The notes beneath the pieces are model-generated. The model saw only the letters and a program-made list of their open reading frames with translations. It searched no databases and was not told the DNA's origin. From Nocardioides sp. (GTDB lineage Bacteria > Actinomycetota > Actinomycetes > Propionibacteriales > Nocardioidaceae), in contig NZ_SSXI01000069.1 of assembly GCF_004803405.1 (NCBI RefSeq), positions 1 through 53,254 on the forward strand: a stretch of DNA of 53,254 nt, read 5' to 3'. The position numbers were made by a program, and so were the translations under genes. Positions 35,741-45,108 of the stretch are shown one piece after another. Numbering within the stretch: the stretch's first letter is position 1; each line of letters starts with the position of its first letter.

Positions 35741-36706
35741 ATGTACCTGCCCGAGGACGACGTACGCCTCATCCCTATCTCGTTGCGGTCGGAGCTGCTC
35801 GCACGTGGTCACACCGATCGGAGCCTGGCTCGCGAGGTGAGGTCGGGGCAACTCGCCAGATCACGCCGCGGCGCGTACGTCGACGGCCGCGTGTGGCGAG
35901 AGATGACTGCTGAGCAGCAGTACGCCGTCCGTGCGCGCGCTGCGTACAGGCAGGCCCGGACCGACGTGCTCCTGAGCCACACCTCGGCCCTGCCGTTCCT
36001 CGATGCGCCACTGTGGGGTTTCGGGCTCGATGACACACACCTCACGAGGTTCGACGGCCGGACGGGTCGCCGCGAAAGGGGCATTCGTCAGCACTGCGGA
36101 CAGTTGGCGGACGGCGATGTCGTTCTCGCGCATGATGGCCTGCAGTTCGCTTCGCCGATCCGGGCGACGTTGGAGGTTTCGACCGTCGGCTCTGTCGAGG
36201 CGACCCTGGTGGTCGCCAACCACTTCCTCCACCGCGGCGACTTCACGCTCGATCAGCTGCGGGAACGATATGACCCGGCGATGGACCGCTGGCCCAACTC
36301 GCTCGCGACAGGGCTCGTCCTCCGCCTCGCCGAACCTCGGATCGAGTCCCCGGGCGAGACGCGGACGTCGTACTTCCTGTGGCGGCACAGTCTGCCGGCT
36401 CCAATCCCACAGTTCGAGGTGTACGACGGGGACCGGTTCGTCGCACGCCTGGACTTCGCGCTCCCCGACCATGGGATCTGGATCGAGTTCGACGGGAAGG
36501 TCAAGTACCAACAGCACCTACGGCCGGGGGAGGACGCGACCGAAGCGGTGCTACGAGAAAAGCGCCGGGAAGAGCAGATCGCGGAACTGACCGGGTGGCG
36601 GTGTCTGCGAGTCACCTGGTCGGACCTGGCTGACCCCGCGCGTCTGGAGCGTCGGATCCGTGACCTCATCGCATCCGTCGCGGCCGCCCGTGTCAACGCT
36701 GGATGA
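35741..36706 (+). CDS. AbiEi-like / DUF559-like protein (HTH plus endonuclease-fold C-terminus)
   Basis: 321 aa. The N-terminal part resembles AbiEi-type antitoxin winged helices (ARGHTDRSLAREVRSGQLAR, then RRGAYV). The C-terminal part has RLDFALPDHGIWIEFDGK and WRCLRVTWSDL, which fits a very-short-patch-repair/DUF559-like PD-(D/E)XK fold (D, E-x-D-x-K). Such proteins are abundant in actinomycetes, usually without a neighbouring toxin, as here. No clear ribosome site precedes ATG 35741. It sits alone between two inverted copies of a palindromic repeat. Confidence 0.7.
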   Translation: MYLPEDDVRLIPISLRSELLARGHTDRSLAREVRSGQLARSRRGAYVDGRVWREMTAEQQYAVRARAAYRQARTDVLLSHTSALPFLDAPLWGFGLDDTHLTRFDGRTGRRERGIRQHCGQLADGDVVLAHDGLQFASPIRATLEVSTVGSVEATLVVANHFLHRGDFTLDQLRERYDPAMDRWPNSLATGLVLRLAEPRIESPGETRTSYFLWRHSLPAPIPQFEVYDGDRFVARLDFALPDHGIWIEFDGKVKYQQHLRPGEDATEAVLREKRREEQIAELTGWRCLRVTWSDLADPARLERRIRDLIASVAAARVNAG

Positions 36707-36749
36707 GTCGCTCCGAGGACACAGGCGTCACACGACCCGGCCGGAACTG

Positions 36750-36810
36750 GCACTTCCCGGCCGTTGCAACGCCCCAGAAGTGCGGGAATCGCCGGTTAAC
36801 CGGCGATTCC
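36750..36810. repeat. composite palindromic repeat, copy 2 (inverted relative to copy 1)
   Basis: GCACTTC-N6-GTTGCAAC-N6-GAAGTGC (36750-36783) is followed by the 26-nt hairpin GGAATCGCCGG-TTAA-CCGGCGATTCC (36785-36810). The order is the mirror of copy 1. It lies between two converging genes and may end both transcripts. Confidence 0.75.
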
Positions 36811-36825
36811 CCCCCGCCGCCACCC

Positions 36826-38064
36826 TCAGCTGTAGTCCTCCGCCGCCCGGCGCGCCATCTCCAGGAACGACTTGCGACCCTCGAGGTTCTCCTCGAGCTC
36901 GCGGATCTTCTTGGCGTCACCCTTGGCGCGGGCGGCCTCGAGCTTGGCCTCGGCGTCGGCGATCGCGGCCTCGAGCTTGGTGATCATGTCGTCGGCGCGG
37001 GCGGACTTCTCCGGGTCGGACCTGTGCCACTGGTCGTCCTCGGCCTTGCGGATCTCCTGCTCGATGGCGCGCATCCGGCCCTCGAGCTCCTTGATCCGGT
37101 CGCGCGGGACCTTGCCGGCGGCGTCCCAGCGGTCGGCGAGGTCGCGGAACGCGGCCTTCGCGGCGGCCACGTCGCCGGTCTCCCTCAAGGGGCCGAGGAT
37201 CGCCTCGGCCTCGACGAGGAGCTGCTCCTTGACCACGGCGTTGGCCGCGAACTCGCTGTCGAGGGCGGCGTTGGCCTCGTCGCGGGCGCCGAAGAACTTG
37301 TCCTGGGCACCGCGGAACCGCTTCCAGAGCTCGTCGTCCACGGCCTTCGGCGCCAGGCCCGCGGCCTTCCACTCGCGCATCAGGTCGCGGTAGCGCCCTG
37401 CCGTCGCGCCCCAGTCGGTGGAGTCGGCCAGCGCCTCGGCCTCGTTGGCCAGGCGCTCCTTGACGACCCGGGCGCCCTCGCGCTTCTCGTCCTGCTCGGC
37501 GAAGTGCGCCTTGCGTGCCTTCGTGTACGACGAACGGGCCGAGGAGAACCGCTTCCACAGCGCGTCGTCGGACGCCTTGTCGATCCGGGGGAGCGTCTTC
37601 CACTCCTCGAGCAGCTCCCTCAGGCGGTTGGCGCCGTTCTTCCAGTCCCGCCCGGCCGCGATCTTCTCGGCCTCGTCGGCGAGCCGTTCCTTGTGCTCCC
37701 GTGCCTCGACGGCCCGCTGCGCCTTCTGCGCCTTCCGCGCGTCACGCTGGCTGGCGATGACCGGGCCGAGCTCGTCCAGCTTGCGGGTGAGGGTCGCGAG
37801 GTCGCCGACGGCGTGGGCGTCGACGAGCTGCTCGCGGACCATCTTCACCGAGGTGGCTGCCTCCTCCGGCGACAGCACGCCCGAGAGGATCCGCTGGTGC
37901 AGCAGATCCACTTCGAGCGCGAGGTTGTCGTAGCGCTTGGTGTAGAACGCCATCGCCTCCTCGGGCGTCGCGTCCGGCATCTGCCCGACCGCCCGCTCGC
38001 CGTCGGCTGTCTTCACATAGACGGTGCCGTCGCTGTCCACGCGGCCCCAGTCGGAGGTAGTCAC
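36826..38064 (-). CDS. DUF349 domain-containing protein
   Basis: 412 aa from GTG 38064, chosen because a TAACAT box lies 8 nt upstream; the frame runs on for 1.5 kb upstream but opposes hisS and the hydrolase gene. After a short N-terminal beta region (GTVYVKTADGERAVG) it is a long charged helical protein with about three DUF349 repeats, marked by W-x(6)-LPRIDKASDDALWKRF, WKAAGLAPKAVDDELWKRF and WDAAGKVPRDRIKELE. The C-terminus is coiled coil. Function is not established. It is conserved near relA in actinobacteria. Confidence 0.9.
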   Translation of the reverse strand: MTTSDWGRVDSDGTVYVKTADGERAVGQMPDATPEEAMAFYTKRYDNLALEVDLLHQRILSGVLSPEEAATSVKMVREQLVDAHAVGDLATLTRKLDELGPVIASQRDARKAQKAQRAVEAREHKERLADEAEKIAAGRDWKNGANRLRELLEEWKTLPRIDKASDDALWKRFSSARSSYTKARKAHFAEQDEKREGARVVKERLANEAEALADSTDWGATAGRYRDLMREWKAAGLAPKAVDDELWKRFRGAQDKFFGARDEANAALDSEFAANAVVKEQLLVEAEAILGPLRETGDVAAAKAAFRDLADRWDAAGKVPRDRIKELEGRMRAIEQEIRKAEDDQWHRSDPEKSARADDMITKLEAAIADAEAKLEAARAKGDAKKIRELEENLEGRKSFLEMARRAAEDYS

Positions 38065-38072
38065 AATCCGCC

Positions 38073-38078
38073 ATGTTA
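38073..38078 (-). promoter_or_regulatory. -10 box TAACAT, leaderless start of the DUF349 gene
   Basis: On the minus strand TAACAT ends 8 nt before the GTG at 38064. Confidence 0.5.
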
Positions 38079-38118
38079 GGCGGTCCCGCCCGCCCCCGAG
38101 TCCGGACGCCCCGCCCGA

Positions 38119-38124
38119 TAGGCT
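38119..38124 (+). promoter_or_regulatory. -10 box TAGGCT, leaderless start of the MBL-fold gene
   Basis: TAGGCT ends 6 nt before the GTG at 38131. It is divergent from the DUF349 promoter, whose -10 box is 41 bp away. Confidence 0.55.
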
Positions 38125-38130
38125 GGGTCG

Positions 38131-38838
38131 GTGCTGATCGCCGCCTTCCCCGCCGGACCGTGGGGCACCAACTGCTACGTCGCGGCCACCGGGGCCGGGG
38201 CCGAGTGCGTGGTGATCGACCCCGGCAAGGACGCCGCTCCGGGCGTCGCCGACGTGGTCCGCGAGCACCGGCTCAAGCCGGTCGCCGTGCTTCTCACCCA
38301 CGGGCACATCGACCACATGTGGTCGGTGACGCCGGTCGCCGGCACCTACGACGCAACGGCCTGGATCCACCCCGACGACCGGCACCTGCTGACCGACCCG
38401 CTCGCCGGCATGTCCAAGGAGACCGCCGGCATGCTGCTCGGCGGCGGCTACGAGTTCACCGAGCCCGACGGCGTCGCGGAGCTGACGGACGGCGCCGCCC
38501 TCGAGCTCGCCGGCCTGCGGTTCGTGGTCGACCACACCCCGGGGCACACCCAGGGCTCCGTCACCTTCCGCACCCCCTACGACGCCGACATCTCCGAGGT
38601 CATGTTCTCCGGCGACCTCCTCTTCGCCGGCTCCATCGGGCGCACCGATCTGCCGGGCGGCGACCACGCCACGATGCTGCGGTCGCTGGAGTCGAAGGTG
38701 CTCCCGCTCGCCGACGACATCGTGGTGCTGCCCGGCCACGGCGAGCAGACCACCATCGGTCGCGAGCGCGCGACCAACCCGTTCCTGCTCGACCTCCAGG
38801 ACTCCGGCTCCGTCGGCCGCGTCACCCGGGGTCTGTGA
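38131..38838 (+). CDS. metallo-beta-lactamase-fold hydrolase (glyoxalase II-like)
   Basis: 235 aa. The metal-binding THGHIDH is followed by TPGHTQGSV, FSGDLLF and LPGHGEQTTIG, a full set of glyoxalase II-type ligands. The start FPAGPWGTNCYV is typical of this group. It likely hydrolyses thioesters, but the substrate is unknown. Its place between relA and hisS is conserved in actinobacteria (Rv2581c-type). Confidence 0.9.
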   Translation: MLIAAFPAGPWGTNCYVAATGAGAECVVIDPGKDAAPGVADVVREHRLKPVAVLLTHGHIDHMWSVTPVAGTYDATAWIHPDDRHLLTDPLAGMSKETAGMLLGGGYEFTEPDGVAELTDGAALELAGLRFVVDHTPGHTQGSVTFRTPYDADISEVMFSGDLLFAGSIGRTDLPGGDHATMLRSLESKVLPLADDIVVLPGHGEQTTIGRERATNPFLLDLQDSGSVGRVTRGL

Positions 38839-38841
38839 GCG

Positions 38842-40218
38842 ATGGCGAAGACTGCCCCGGTCAGGCCGCTCAGCGGCTTCCCCGAGCTGCTGCCCGAGCT
38901 GCGGTTCGTCGAGCAGCAGGTCGTCGACACCCTGCGGGCCACCTTCGAGCTGCACGGCTTCGCCGGGATCGAGACCCGCGCCGTGGAGCCTCTCGACCAG
39001 CTGCTCCGCAAGGGTGACACCTCCAAGGAGGTCTACCTGCTGCGACGGCTCCACGAGGAGTCGGCCGACGGCCACGCGGGCCTCGGTCTGCACTTCGACC
39101 TGACGGTGCCGTTCGCGCGCTACGTGCTGGAGAACGCCGGCAAGCTGGAGTTCCCGTTCCGTCGCTACCAGATCCAGAAGGCCTGGCGCGGTGAGCGACC
39201 CCAGGAGGGCCGCTTCCGCGAGTTCACCCAGGCCGACATCGACGTCGTCGGTCGCGACACGCTGCCGTTCCACCACGACGTCGAGGTCACGCGGGTCATG
39301 GTCGACGCGCTCACCCGACTCGACTTCCTGCCCGGCTTCCGGCTCCAGGTCAACAACCGCAAGCTGATCCAGGGCTTCTACGCCGGCCTCGGCATCGACG
39401 ACGTCGACGAGGTGATGCGGCTGGTCGACAAGCTCGACAAGCTGCCCGCCGAGAAGGTGCGGGCGGGGCTCCTCGACGAGGTCGGGCTGGACGACAAGAC
39501 CGCCGACCAGGTGCTCGAGCTGGCCACGATCAGGGCCTCCGACGAGTCCTTCGTGGACGACGTACGACGCCTCGGGGTCGAGCACGACCTGCTCGACGAG
39601 GGCCTCGCCGAGCTCGCCGAGCTGGTCTCCTCCTGCGCGGACCTGGTCAGTGACCGGGTCCGCGTGATCGCCGACCTCTCGATCGCCCGAGGCCTCGACT
39701 ACTACACAGGCACGGTGTTCGAGACCCGCCTCGACGGCTACGAGTCGCTGGGCTCCATCTGCTCCGGCGGACGGTACGACGCCCTCGCCTCCGACGGCCG
39801 TACGACGTACCCCGGCGTCGGCATCTCGCTCGGCGTGAGCCGCGTCGTCGTGCCCCTGCTGGCCCGGACCGGTCTCACCGCGTCGCGCTCGGTGCCGAGC
39901 GCGGTCCTGGTGGCGGTGGTCGACGAGGAGAGCCGCACCACCTCCAACGCGGTGGCGTCAGCGCTGCGCGCACGGGGGATCCCGTGCGAGGTCGCGGCCG
40001 CGGCCCAGAAGTTCGGCAAGCAGATCCGCACCGCGGAGCGACGTGGCATTCCCTACGTGTGGTTCCCGGGCGTCGACGACGACGGCGCGACGAGCCACCA
40101 GGTCAAGGACATCCGCAGCGGCCATCAGGTCGCGGCCGATCCGGCGACGTGGCAGCCTCCTCAGGAGGACCTGCGACCCCAGATCATCACCCCAGCCAAC
40201 GAGGAGCAGAACCAGTGA
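38842..40218 (+). CDS. hisS: histidine-tRNA ligase
   Basis: 458 aa class II synthetase, starting 4 nt after the hydrolase gene. Motif 2 region [33 protein letters not shown] (HisA motif) and motif 3 [12 protein letters not shown] are present, with an HGTP anticodon domain at the end. It is longer at the N-terminus than the E. coli type. Its stop overlaps aspS as GTGA. Confidence 0.95.
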   Translation: MAKTAPVRPLSGFPELLPELRFVEQQVVDTLRATFELHGFAGIETRAVEPLDQLLRKGDTSKEVYLLRRLHEESADGHAGLGLHFDLTVPFARYVLENAGKLEFPFRRYQIQKAWRGERPQEGRFREFTQADIDVVGRDTLPFHHDVEVTRVMVDALTRLDFLPGFRLQVNNRKLIQGFYAGLGIDDVDEVMRLVDKLDKLPAEKVRAGLLDEVGLDDKTADQVLELATIRASDESFVDDVRRLGVEHDLLDEGLAELAELVSSCADLVSDRVRVIADLSIARGLDYYTGTVFETRLDGYESLGSICSGGRYDALASDGRTTYPGVGISLGVSRVVVPLLARTGLTASRSVPSAVLVAVVDEESRTTSNAVASALRARGIPCEVAAAAQKFGKQIRTAERRGIPYVWFPGVDDDGATSHQVKDIRSGHQVAADPATWQPPQEDLRPQIITPANEEQNQ

Positions 40219-41990
40219 TCCGCACCCATGACGCCGGCGCCCTCCGCGCGGAGCACGTCGGCCAGACCGTCGCCCTCGCGGGATGGGTGGCCAACCGGCG
40301 TGATCACGGGGGAGTGGCCTTCATCGACCTTCGCGAGGCGAGCGGCGTCGTACAGGTCGTGATCCGCGACGAGGAGGTCGCGCACAGCCTCCGCGCCGAG
40401 TACTGCCTGCGGGTGACGGGTGAGGTCGTGGCGCGCCTCGAGGGCAACGAGAACCCCAACCTGCCAACGGGCCAGGTGGAGGTCGTGGCGAGCGAGGTGG
40501 AGGTGCTCAGCGCCGCCGCTCCGCTGCCGTTCCCGATCAGCGACCACGTCGACGTGGGGGAGGAGGTGCGGCTCAGGCACCGCTACCTCGACCTGCGTCG
40601 CACCGCCCCGGGCAACGCGATCCGCCTGCGCAGCCAGGTCAACAAGGCCGCCCGCGACGTGCTCGCGGCTCGCGACTTCGTGGAGATCGAGACGCCGACC
40701 CTGACCCGGTCGACGCCCGAGGGTGCGCGGGACTTCCTGGTGCCGGCGCGACTCCAGCCTGGCAGCTGGTACGCGCTTCCGCAGAGCCCGCAGCTGTTCA
40801 AGCAGCTGCTGATGGTCGCCGGCATGGAGCGCTACTACCAGATCGCGCGCTGCTATCGCGACGAGGACTTCCGTGCCGACCGGCAGCCGGAGTTCACCCA
40901 GCTCGACATCGAGATGAGCTTCGTGACGCAGGACGACGTGATCGCCCTGGGCGAGGAGATCGTGGCGGCGCTGTGGAAGCTGATCGGCTACGACATCCCG
41001 CTGCCGCTGCCGCGGATGACGTACGCCGAGGCGATGGCCCGCTTCGGCTCCGACAAGCCGGACCTGCGGATGGGCCAGGAGCTCGTCGACTGCACCGAGT
41101 TCTTCAAGGACACCCCGTTCCGGGTCTTCTCGCCCGAGAACGCCCAGTACGTCGGCGCCGTCGTCATGCCGGGCGGCGCCGGCCAGCCGCGCAAGCAGCT
41201 CGACGCCTGGCAGGACTGGGCGAAGCAGCGCGGCGCGCGGGGTCTCGCCTACATCCTCGTCGGCGAGGAGGGCGAGCTCGGGGGACCGGTCGCCAAGAAC
41301 CTGTCGGAGGCCGAGCGGGCCGGCATCGCCGCGCACGTCGGCGCCCAGCCCGGTGACTGCATCTTCTTCGGCGCCGGCGCCGTGAAGTCCAGCCGCTCGC
41401 TGCTCGGCGCCGCCCGGCTGGAGATCGGCCGCCGCACCGGCCTGATCGACGAGGATGCGTGGAGCTTCCTGTGGGTCGTCGACGCACCGCTCTTCGAGCC
41501 GGCCGATGAGGCCACTGCGGCCGGCGACGTCGCCGTCGGCGGTGGAGCGTGGACCGCGGTCCACCACGCCTTCACGAGCCCGCAGGACCTGGAGGCGTTC
41601 GACAAGGAACCCGGCGACGCGCTCGCCTGGGCCTACGACATCGTCTGCAACGGCAACGAGATCGGCGGCGGCTCGATCCGTATCCATCGTGAGGACATCC
41701 AGAAGCGGGTGTTCGAGGTGATGGGCATCGGCGAGGAGGAGGCCGAGGAGAAGTTCGGCTTCCTGCTCGAGGCGTTCAAGTACGGCGCTCCGCCGCACGG
41801 CGGCATCGCGTTCGGATGGGACCGTGTGGTGGCACTGCTGGCGGGCACCGATTCCATCCGCGACGTCATCGCCTTCCCGAAGACCGGTGGCGGATACGAC
41901 CCGCTCACCGCGGCTCCGGCTCCGATCACCCCGGAGCAGCGGAAGGAAGCCGGTGTGGACGCCCGGCCGGAGAAGGAACCCCACTCCTGA
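40215..41990 (+). CDS. aspS: aspartate-tRNA ligase
   Basis: 591 aa from GTG 40215, overlapping hisS by 4 nt. An OB-fold anticodon domain ([20 protein letters not shown]) precedes the class II core with [19 protein letters not shown] and motif 3 [14 protein letters not shown]; the bacterial GAD insertion lies between. Length is normal for bacterial AspRS. Confidence 0.97.
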   Translation: MIRTHDAGALRAEHVGQTVALAGWVANRRDHGGVAFIDLREASGVVQVVIRDEEVAHSLRAEYCLRVTGEVVARLEGNENPNLPTGQVEVVASEVEVLSAAAPLPFPISDHVDVGEEVRLRHRYLDLRRTAPGNAIRLRSQVNKAARDVLAARDFVEIETPTLTRSTPEGARDFLVPARLQPGSWYALPQSPQLFKQLLMVAGMERYYQIARCYRDEDFRADRQPEFTQLDIEMSFVTQDDVIALGEEIVAALWKLIGYDIPLPLPRMTYAEAMARFGSDKPDLRMGQELVDCTEFFKDTPFRVFSPENAQYVGAVVMPGGAGQPRKQLDAWQDWAKQRGARGLAYILVGEEGELGGPVAKNLSEAERAGIAAHVGAQPGDCIFFGAGAVKSSRSLLGAARLEIGRRTGLIDEDAWSFLWVVDAPLFEPADEATAAGDVAVGGGAWTAVHHAFTSPQDLEAFDKEPGDALAWAYDIVCNGNEIGGGSIRIHREDIQKRVFEVMGIGEEEAEEKFGFLLEAFKYGAPPHGGIAFGWDRVVALLAGTDSIRDVIAFPKTGGGYDPLTAAPAPITPEQRKEAGVDARPEKEPHS

Positions 41991-42073
41991 CCCCCTTTCG
42001 GCCGGATGGTTTGCCGCGGGGTCGAGACCAGATCGTTACCGCGTCGGCATCGTTTCGCGTCCGAGGTTGGCCC

Positions 42074-42079
42074 TAGAGT
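42074..42079 (+). promoter_or_regulatory. -10-like box TAGAGT upstream of the ABC importer operon
   Basis: TAGAGT with a -35-like GTTTCG 15 nt before it lies 65 nt upstream of the first permease gene. Confidence 0.35.
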
Positions 42080-42143
42080 CGCAACGGCGCTCGGGGTCAG
42101 CCCCTCGCGCTGACCGACCTTCCGCCGACCTCGAAGGGTGAGG

Positions 42144-43145
42144 ATGACTGCGCCGAGCAGCGAGCTGGACAGCCATCTGGCCGTAGACCGTGGGCCCGAC
42201 ACGCTGCTGACCGAGGTGGTCAGCAAGTCGCCCATGCGACTCGCGGTGGCGCGGTTCCGCAAGGACAAGCTGTCGATGGTGTCCCTCGTGGTCGTCGTCC
42301 TGTTCTTCCTGCTCGCGATCAGCGCTCCGATCCTCGTGGCCGCCGACCTGATCGACCCCCTCAAGAACGACACCGACCTCCTCGACGAGTACGGCCTCCC
42401 TCTCGGGTCCTTCGGCGGCATCTCGGGCGATCACTGGCTGGGCGTAGAGCCCGGCGGCGGCCGGGACGCGCTCGCGCGGCTGTGGTACGGGACGACGTTC
42501 TCCCTGTCGATCGCGATCGCTGCGACGATCATCGCGATGTTCATCGGCGTCGTCGCCGGGATCGTCTCCGGCGCTGCGGGCGGCTGGGTCGACGCGATCA
42601 TCGGACGCGCGATCGACCTCACCCTCGCGTTTCCCCAGACCCTGATGCTGCTGGCGCTCTCGGCGGTCGGCCTGGCGTTCGTGGAGGAGATCCTGGGCGT
42701 GCCGCGCGGCAACCCCGCGGCCGCCGTCTACGTGGTCGGCGTGCTCGGTCTGTTCGGCTGGACCGCGGTGGCCCGGATCGTGCGCGGCCAGGTGCTCTCG
42801 CTGCGTGAACGCGAGTTCGTCCAGGCTTCGCAGATGATCGGCGCGTCGCGCTTCCGCATCTACTTCCGCGAGATCCTGCCCAACCTGTGGGCGCCGATCC
42901 TGGTGACGTTCACCCTGATGATGCCGGCGTTCGTCTCCGCCGAGGCTGCGCTCAGCTTCCTCGGGGTCGGCATCTCCGCACCCACGCCGACGCTCGGCAA
43001 CATCCTGACCGACGCGCTCCGGTACGCCGACTCGGCCTTCCTGTACTTCTTCTTCCCGGCTCTGCTGATCGCGATCATCGTCGTCTCGTTCAACCTGCTC
43101 GGCGACGGCCTCCGTGACGCACTCGACCCGAAGGGTCACCGGTGA
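42144..43145 (+). CDS. ABC importer permease, DppC/OppC type
   Basis: 333 aa from ATG 42144 behind GAAGGGTGAGG. An N-terminal OppC-like helix (KLSMVSLVVVVLFFLLAI) precedes the binding-protein-dependent transport domain, with the EAA-type loop SQMIGASRFRIYFREILPN. It forms the channel with the DppB-type protein three genes on. First gene of the five-gene peptide/nickel-type operon. Confidence 0.93.
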   Translation: MTAPSSELDSHLAVDRGPDTLLTEVVSKSPMRLAVARFRKDKLSMVSLVVVVLFFLLAISAPILVAADLIDPLKNDTDLLDEYGLPLGSFGGISGDHWLGVEPGGGRDALARLWYGTTFSLSIAIAATIIAMFIGVVAGIVSGAAGGWVDAIIGRAIDLTLAFPQTLMLLALSAVGLAFVEEILGVPRGNPAAAVYVVGVLGLFGWTAVARIVRGQVLSLREREFVQASQMIGASRFRIYFREILPNLWAPILVTFTLMMPAFVSAEAALSFLGVGISAPTPTLGNILTDALRYADSAFLYFFFPALLIAIIVVSFNLLGDGLRDALDPKGHR

Positions 43146-43231
43146 ACCCACCTGTGACCGACCAACGACTTCGTCGACACCGCGTCGTCGAACGTGCCGC
43201 ACCCCGTGCTGCACATCCAAGGAGGAAGCAA

Positions 43232-44971
43232 ATGGGTATGAAACTGAAAAGGGTCGCTGCGGCAGGTGCCGCAACGGTCCTCGGGTTGACCCTGGCCGCC
43301 TGTGGTGGTGGGTCTAGCGACGACGGTGGGGGCTCGGGCAACAACGCCGACGCCGTCAAGGGCGGCACGCTGCGCTACCTGCAGCACTTCCCCTTCGAGA
43401 GCTCGGACCCGCAGCGCATCTACTACGGTGTCCAGCTCGGCAACTGGCGGCGTGTGCTCTACCGCGGCCTGCTCGCCTTCCCGATGTCGGAGGACCCGGA
43501 AGTCGCAACGACCCCTGTGCCCGACCTCGCCACTGACACCGGCACCGCCAGTGAGGGCGGCAAGGTGTGGTCGTTCACCCTCAAGGACGGCGTGAAGTGG
43601 GAGGACGGCAGCGACATCACCTGTGAGGACGTGCAGTACGGCACCAGCCGGGTGTTCGCCAACGACGTGATCATCGGCGGCCCCAACTACACGCTGAGCT
43701 ATGTCGACGTCGAGGACTACCCCGGCCCCTACAAGGCCACGCCGGAGCAGCAGGCGGCCTTCGAGGACGCGGTCAGCTGTGACGGCAAGACCATCACGTT
43801 CCGGTTCAACAAGCCATGGGCCGACTTCCCGCAGGCCGTGGCCGGCATGATGATGACCGACCCGTACAAGAAGAGCTTCGACGAGGGCGACCGGTCCAAG
43901 TGGAAGGTCCTCTCCAACGGCCCCTACAAGATCGAGTCGGGCACCTGGGACAAGAACAAGGGCGCGACCCTGGTCCGCAACCCTGAGTACGACCCGGCCA
44001 CCGATGACCCGGAGACGCTGCGTCTCGCCCTGCCGGACACGATCGAGTGGACGATCGACCCGTCCGACACCGCGGGTGAGCTGTTCAACGACCGGCTGAT
44101 CCAGGACACCGGCGACGACCAGTACGCGATCACCACGGCACGCGTGGCTCCGCCGCAGATGCCGAAGATCGTCGGCCCGGTCGAGGACCGCTACCAGAAC
44201 GTGCTCTCGCCCTACAACTCCTACCTGGTCCCCAACGCCAAGCGGATCACCGACGTCAAGGTGCGCGAGGCCCTCGCGGTCGCGCTGAACCTGAACGACT
44301 ACGTCAAGGCGCTCGGCGGCGAGGCCATGGGGGAGCCCGGCGAGACCATCGTCAACCCCAGCGTCAGCGGCGCCCAGGACAACCCGGCGTTCGCCAACGA
44401 CAACGACAACGACGGTGACCCCGAGGCGGCGAAGGCGCTGCTCCAGGAGGCCGGCGTCAAGCTGCCGTACCCGATCAAGCTCGGGTACCAGAAGTCGCCG
44501 ACCACCGACAAGGCGATGGCGATCATCAAGGAGGGCTGGGACGCGGCCGGCTTCAAGGTCGAGCTCGAGGGTCTGAGCGACACCTACTACGACGTGATCG
44601 CTCAGCCCGACAAGGACATGGACGTCATGTGGGCCGGCTGGGGTGCCGACTGGCCCTCGATGATGACCGTCCTGCCGCCGCTGTTCGACAGCCGGCCGAA
44701 CATCTCCTCGACGACCTGTGGCAACGACTACGGGTGCTACCAGAGCGAGGAGTTCGAGGCGCTGGTCGACGAGGCCGCGAACTCGGACAACACCGAGGAC
44801 CAGATCGTAGCCCTCCAGGAGGCGGACAAGGTGCTCGGTGAGACCTACGCCTACATCCCGCTGGAGATCACGAAGTTCAACTGGTTGCACGGCTCCAAGG
44901 TGACTGGCTTCACCACCACCCCGGCGTCGAACTCCTACCCGGAGATCGGACTCATCGGCGTCGCCGACTGA
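43232..44971 (+). CDS. ABC importer substrate-binding lipoprotein (SBP family 5)
   Basis: 579 aa from ATG 43232, directly after AGGAGGAAGCAA, the best ribosome site in the operon. The signal MGMKLKRVAAAG ends in the lipobox LTLAAC (Cys24), then a Gly/Ser/Asp spacer. Family-5 features include YRGLLAFP, WSFTLKDGVKWEDGSDIT and NGPYKIESG. It catches oligopeptides or similar solutes outside the membrane. A strong hairpin follows its stop. Confidence 0.94.
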   Translation: MGMKLKRVAAAGAATVLGLTLAACGGGSSDDGGGSGNNADAVKGGTLRYLQHFPFESSDPQRIYYGVQLGNWRRVLYRGLLAFPMSEDPEVATTPVPDLATDTGTASEGGKVWSFTLKDGVKWEDGSDITCEDVQYGTSRVFANDVIIGGPNYTLSYVDVEDYPGPYKATPEQQAAFEDAVSCDGKTITFRFNKPWADFPQAVAGMMMTDPYKKSFDEGDRSKWKVLSNGPYKIESGTWDKNKGATLVRNPEYDPATDDPETLRLALPDTIEWTIDPSDTAGELFNDRLIQDTGDDQYAITTARVAPPQMPKIVGPVEDRYQNVLSPYNSYLVPNAKRITDVKVREALAVALNLNDYVKALGGEAMGEPGETIVNPSVSGAQDNPAFANDNDNDGDPEAAKALLQEAGVKLPYPIKLGYQKSPTTDKAMAIIKEGWDAAGFKVELEGLSDTYYDVIAQPDKDMDVMWAGWGADWPSMMTVLPPLFDSRPNISSTTCGNDYGCYQSEEFEALVDEAANSDNTEDQIVALQEADKVLGETYAYIPLEITKFNWLHGSKVTGFTTTPASNSYPEIGLIGVAD

Positions 44972-44988
44972 TCCGCTGCACCTCCTGA

Positions 44989-45025
44989 GAGTGCTGGGCG
45001 GGCGCACCGCGTCCGCCCAGCACTC
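44989..45025 (+). terminator. 13-bp stem-loop after the binding-protein gene
   Basis: GAGTGCTGGGCGG pairs perfectly with CCGCCCAGCACTC around an 11-nt loop, 18 nt after the stop. With no T-tract and an operon continuing downstream, it probably stabilises the 3' end or partly terminates, raising binding-protein mRNA over the rest. Confidence 0.6.
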
Positions 45026-45108
45026 CTGGCGGGGCGTCGACCACGACCCCGCCGCGTCGCCACGCCGCATGCCGGCGCTCGAATCCCCAGACAGGCTGGA
45101 ACGAACTC

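Noticed and set aside
38065..39585. Upstream extension of the DUF349 frame to 919 aa
   Set aside because: It runs antisense through the MBL hydrolase and hisS, both clear genes, and has shadow composition.
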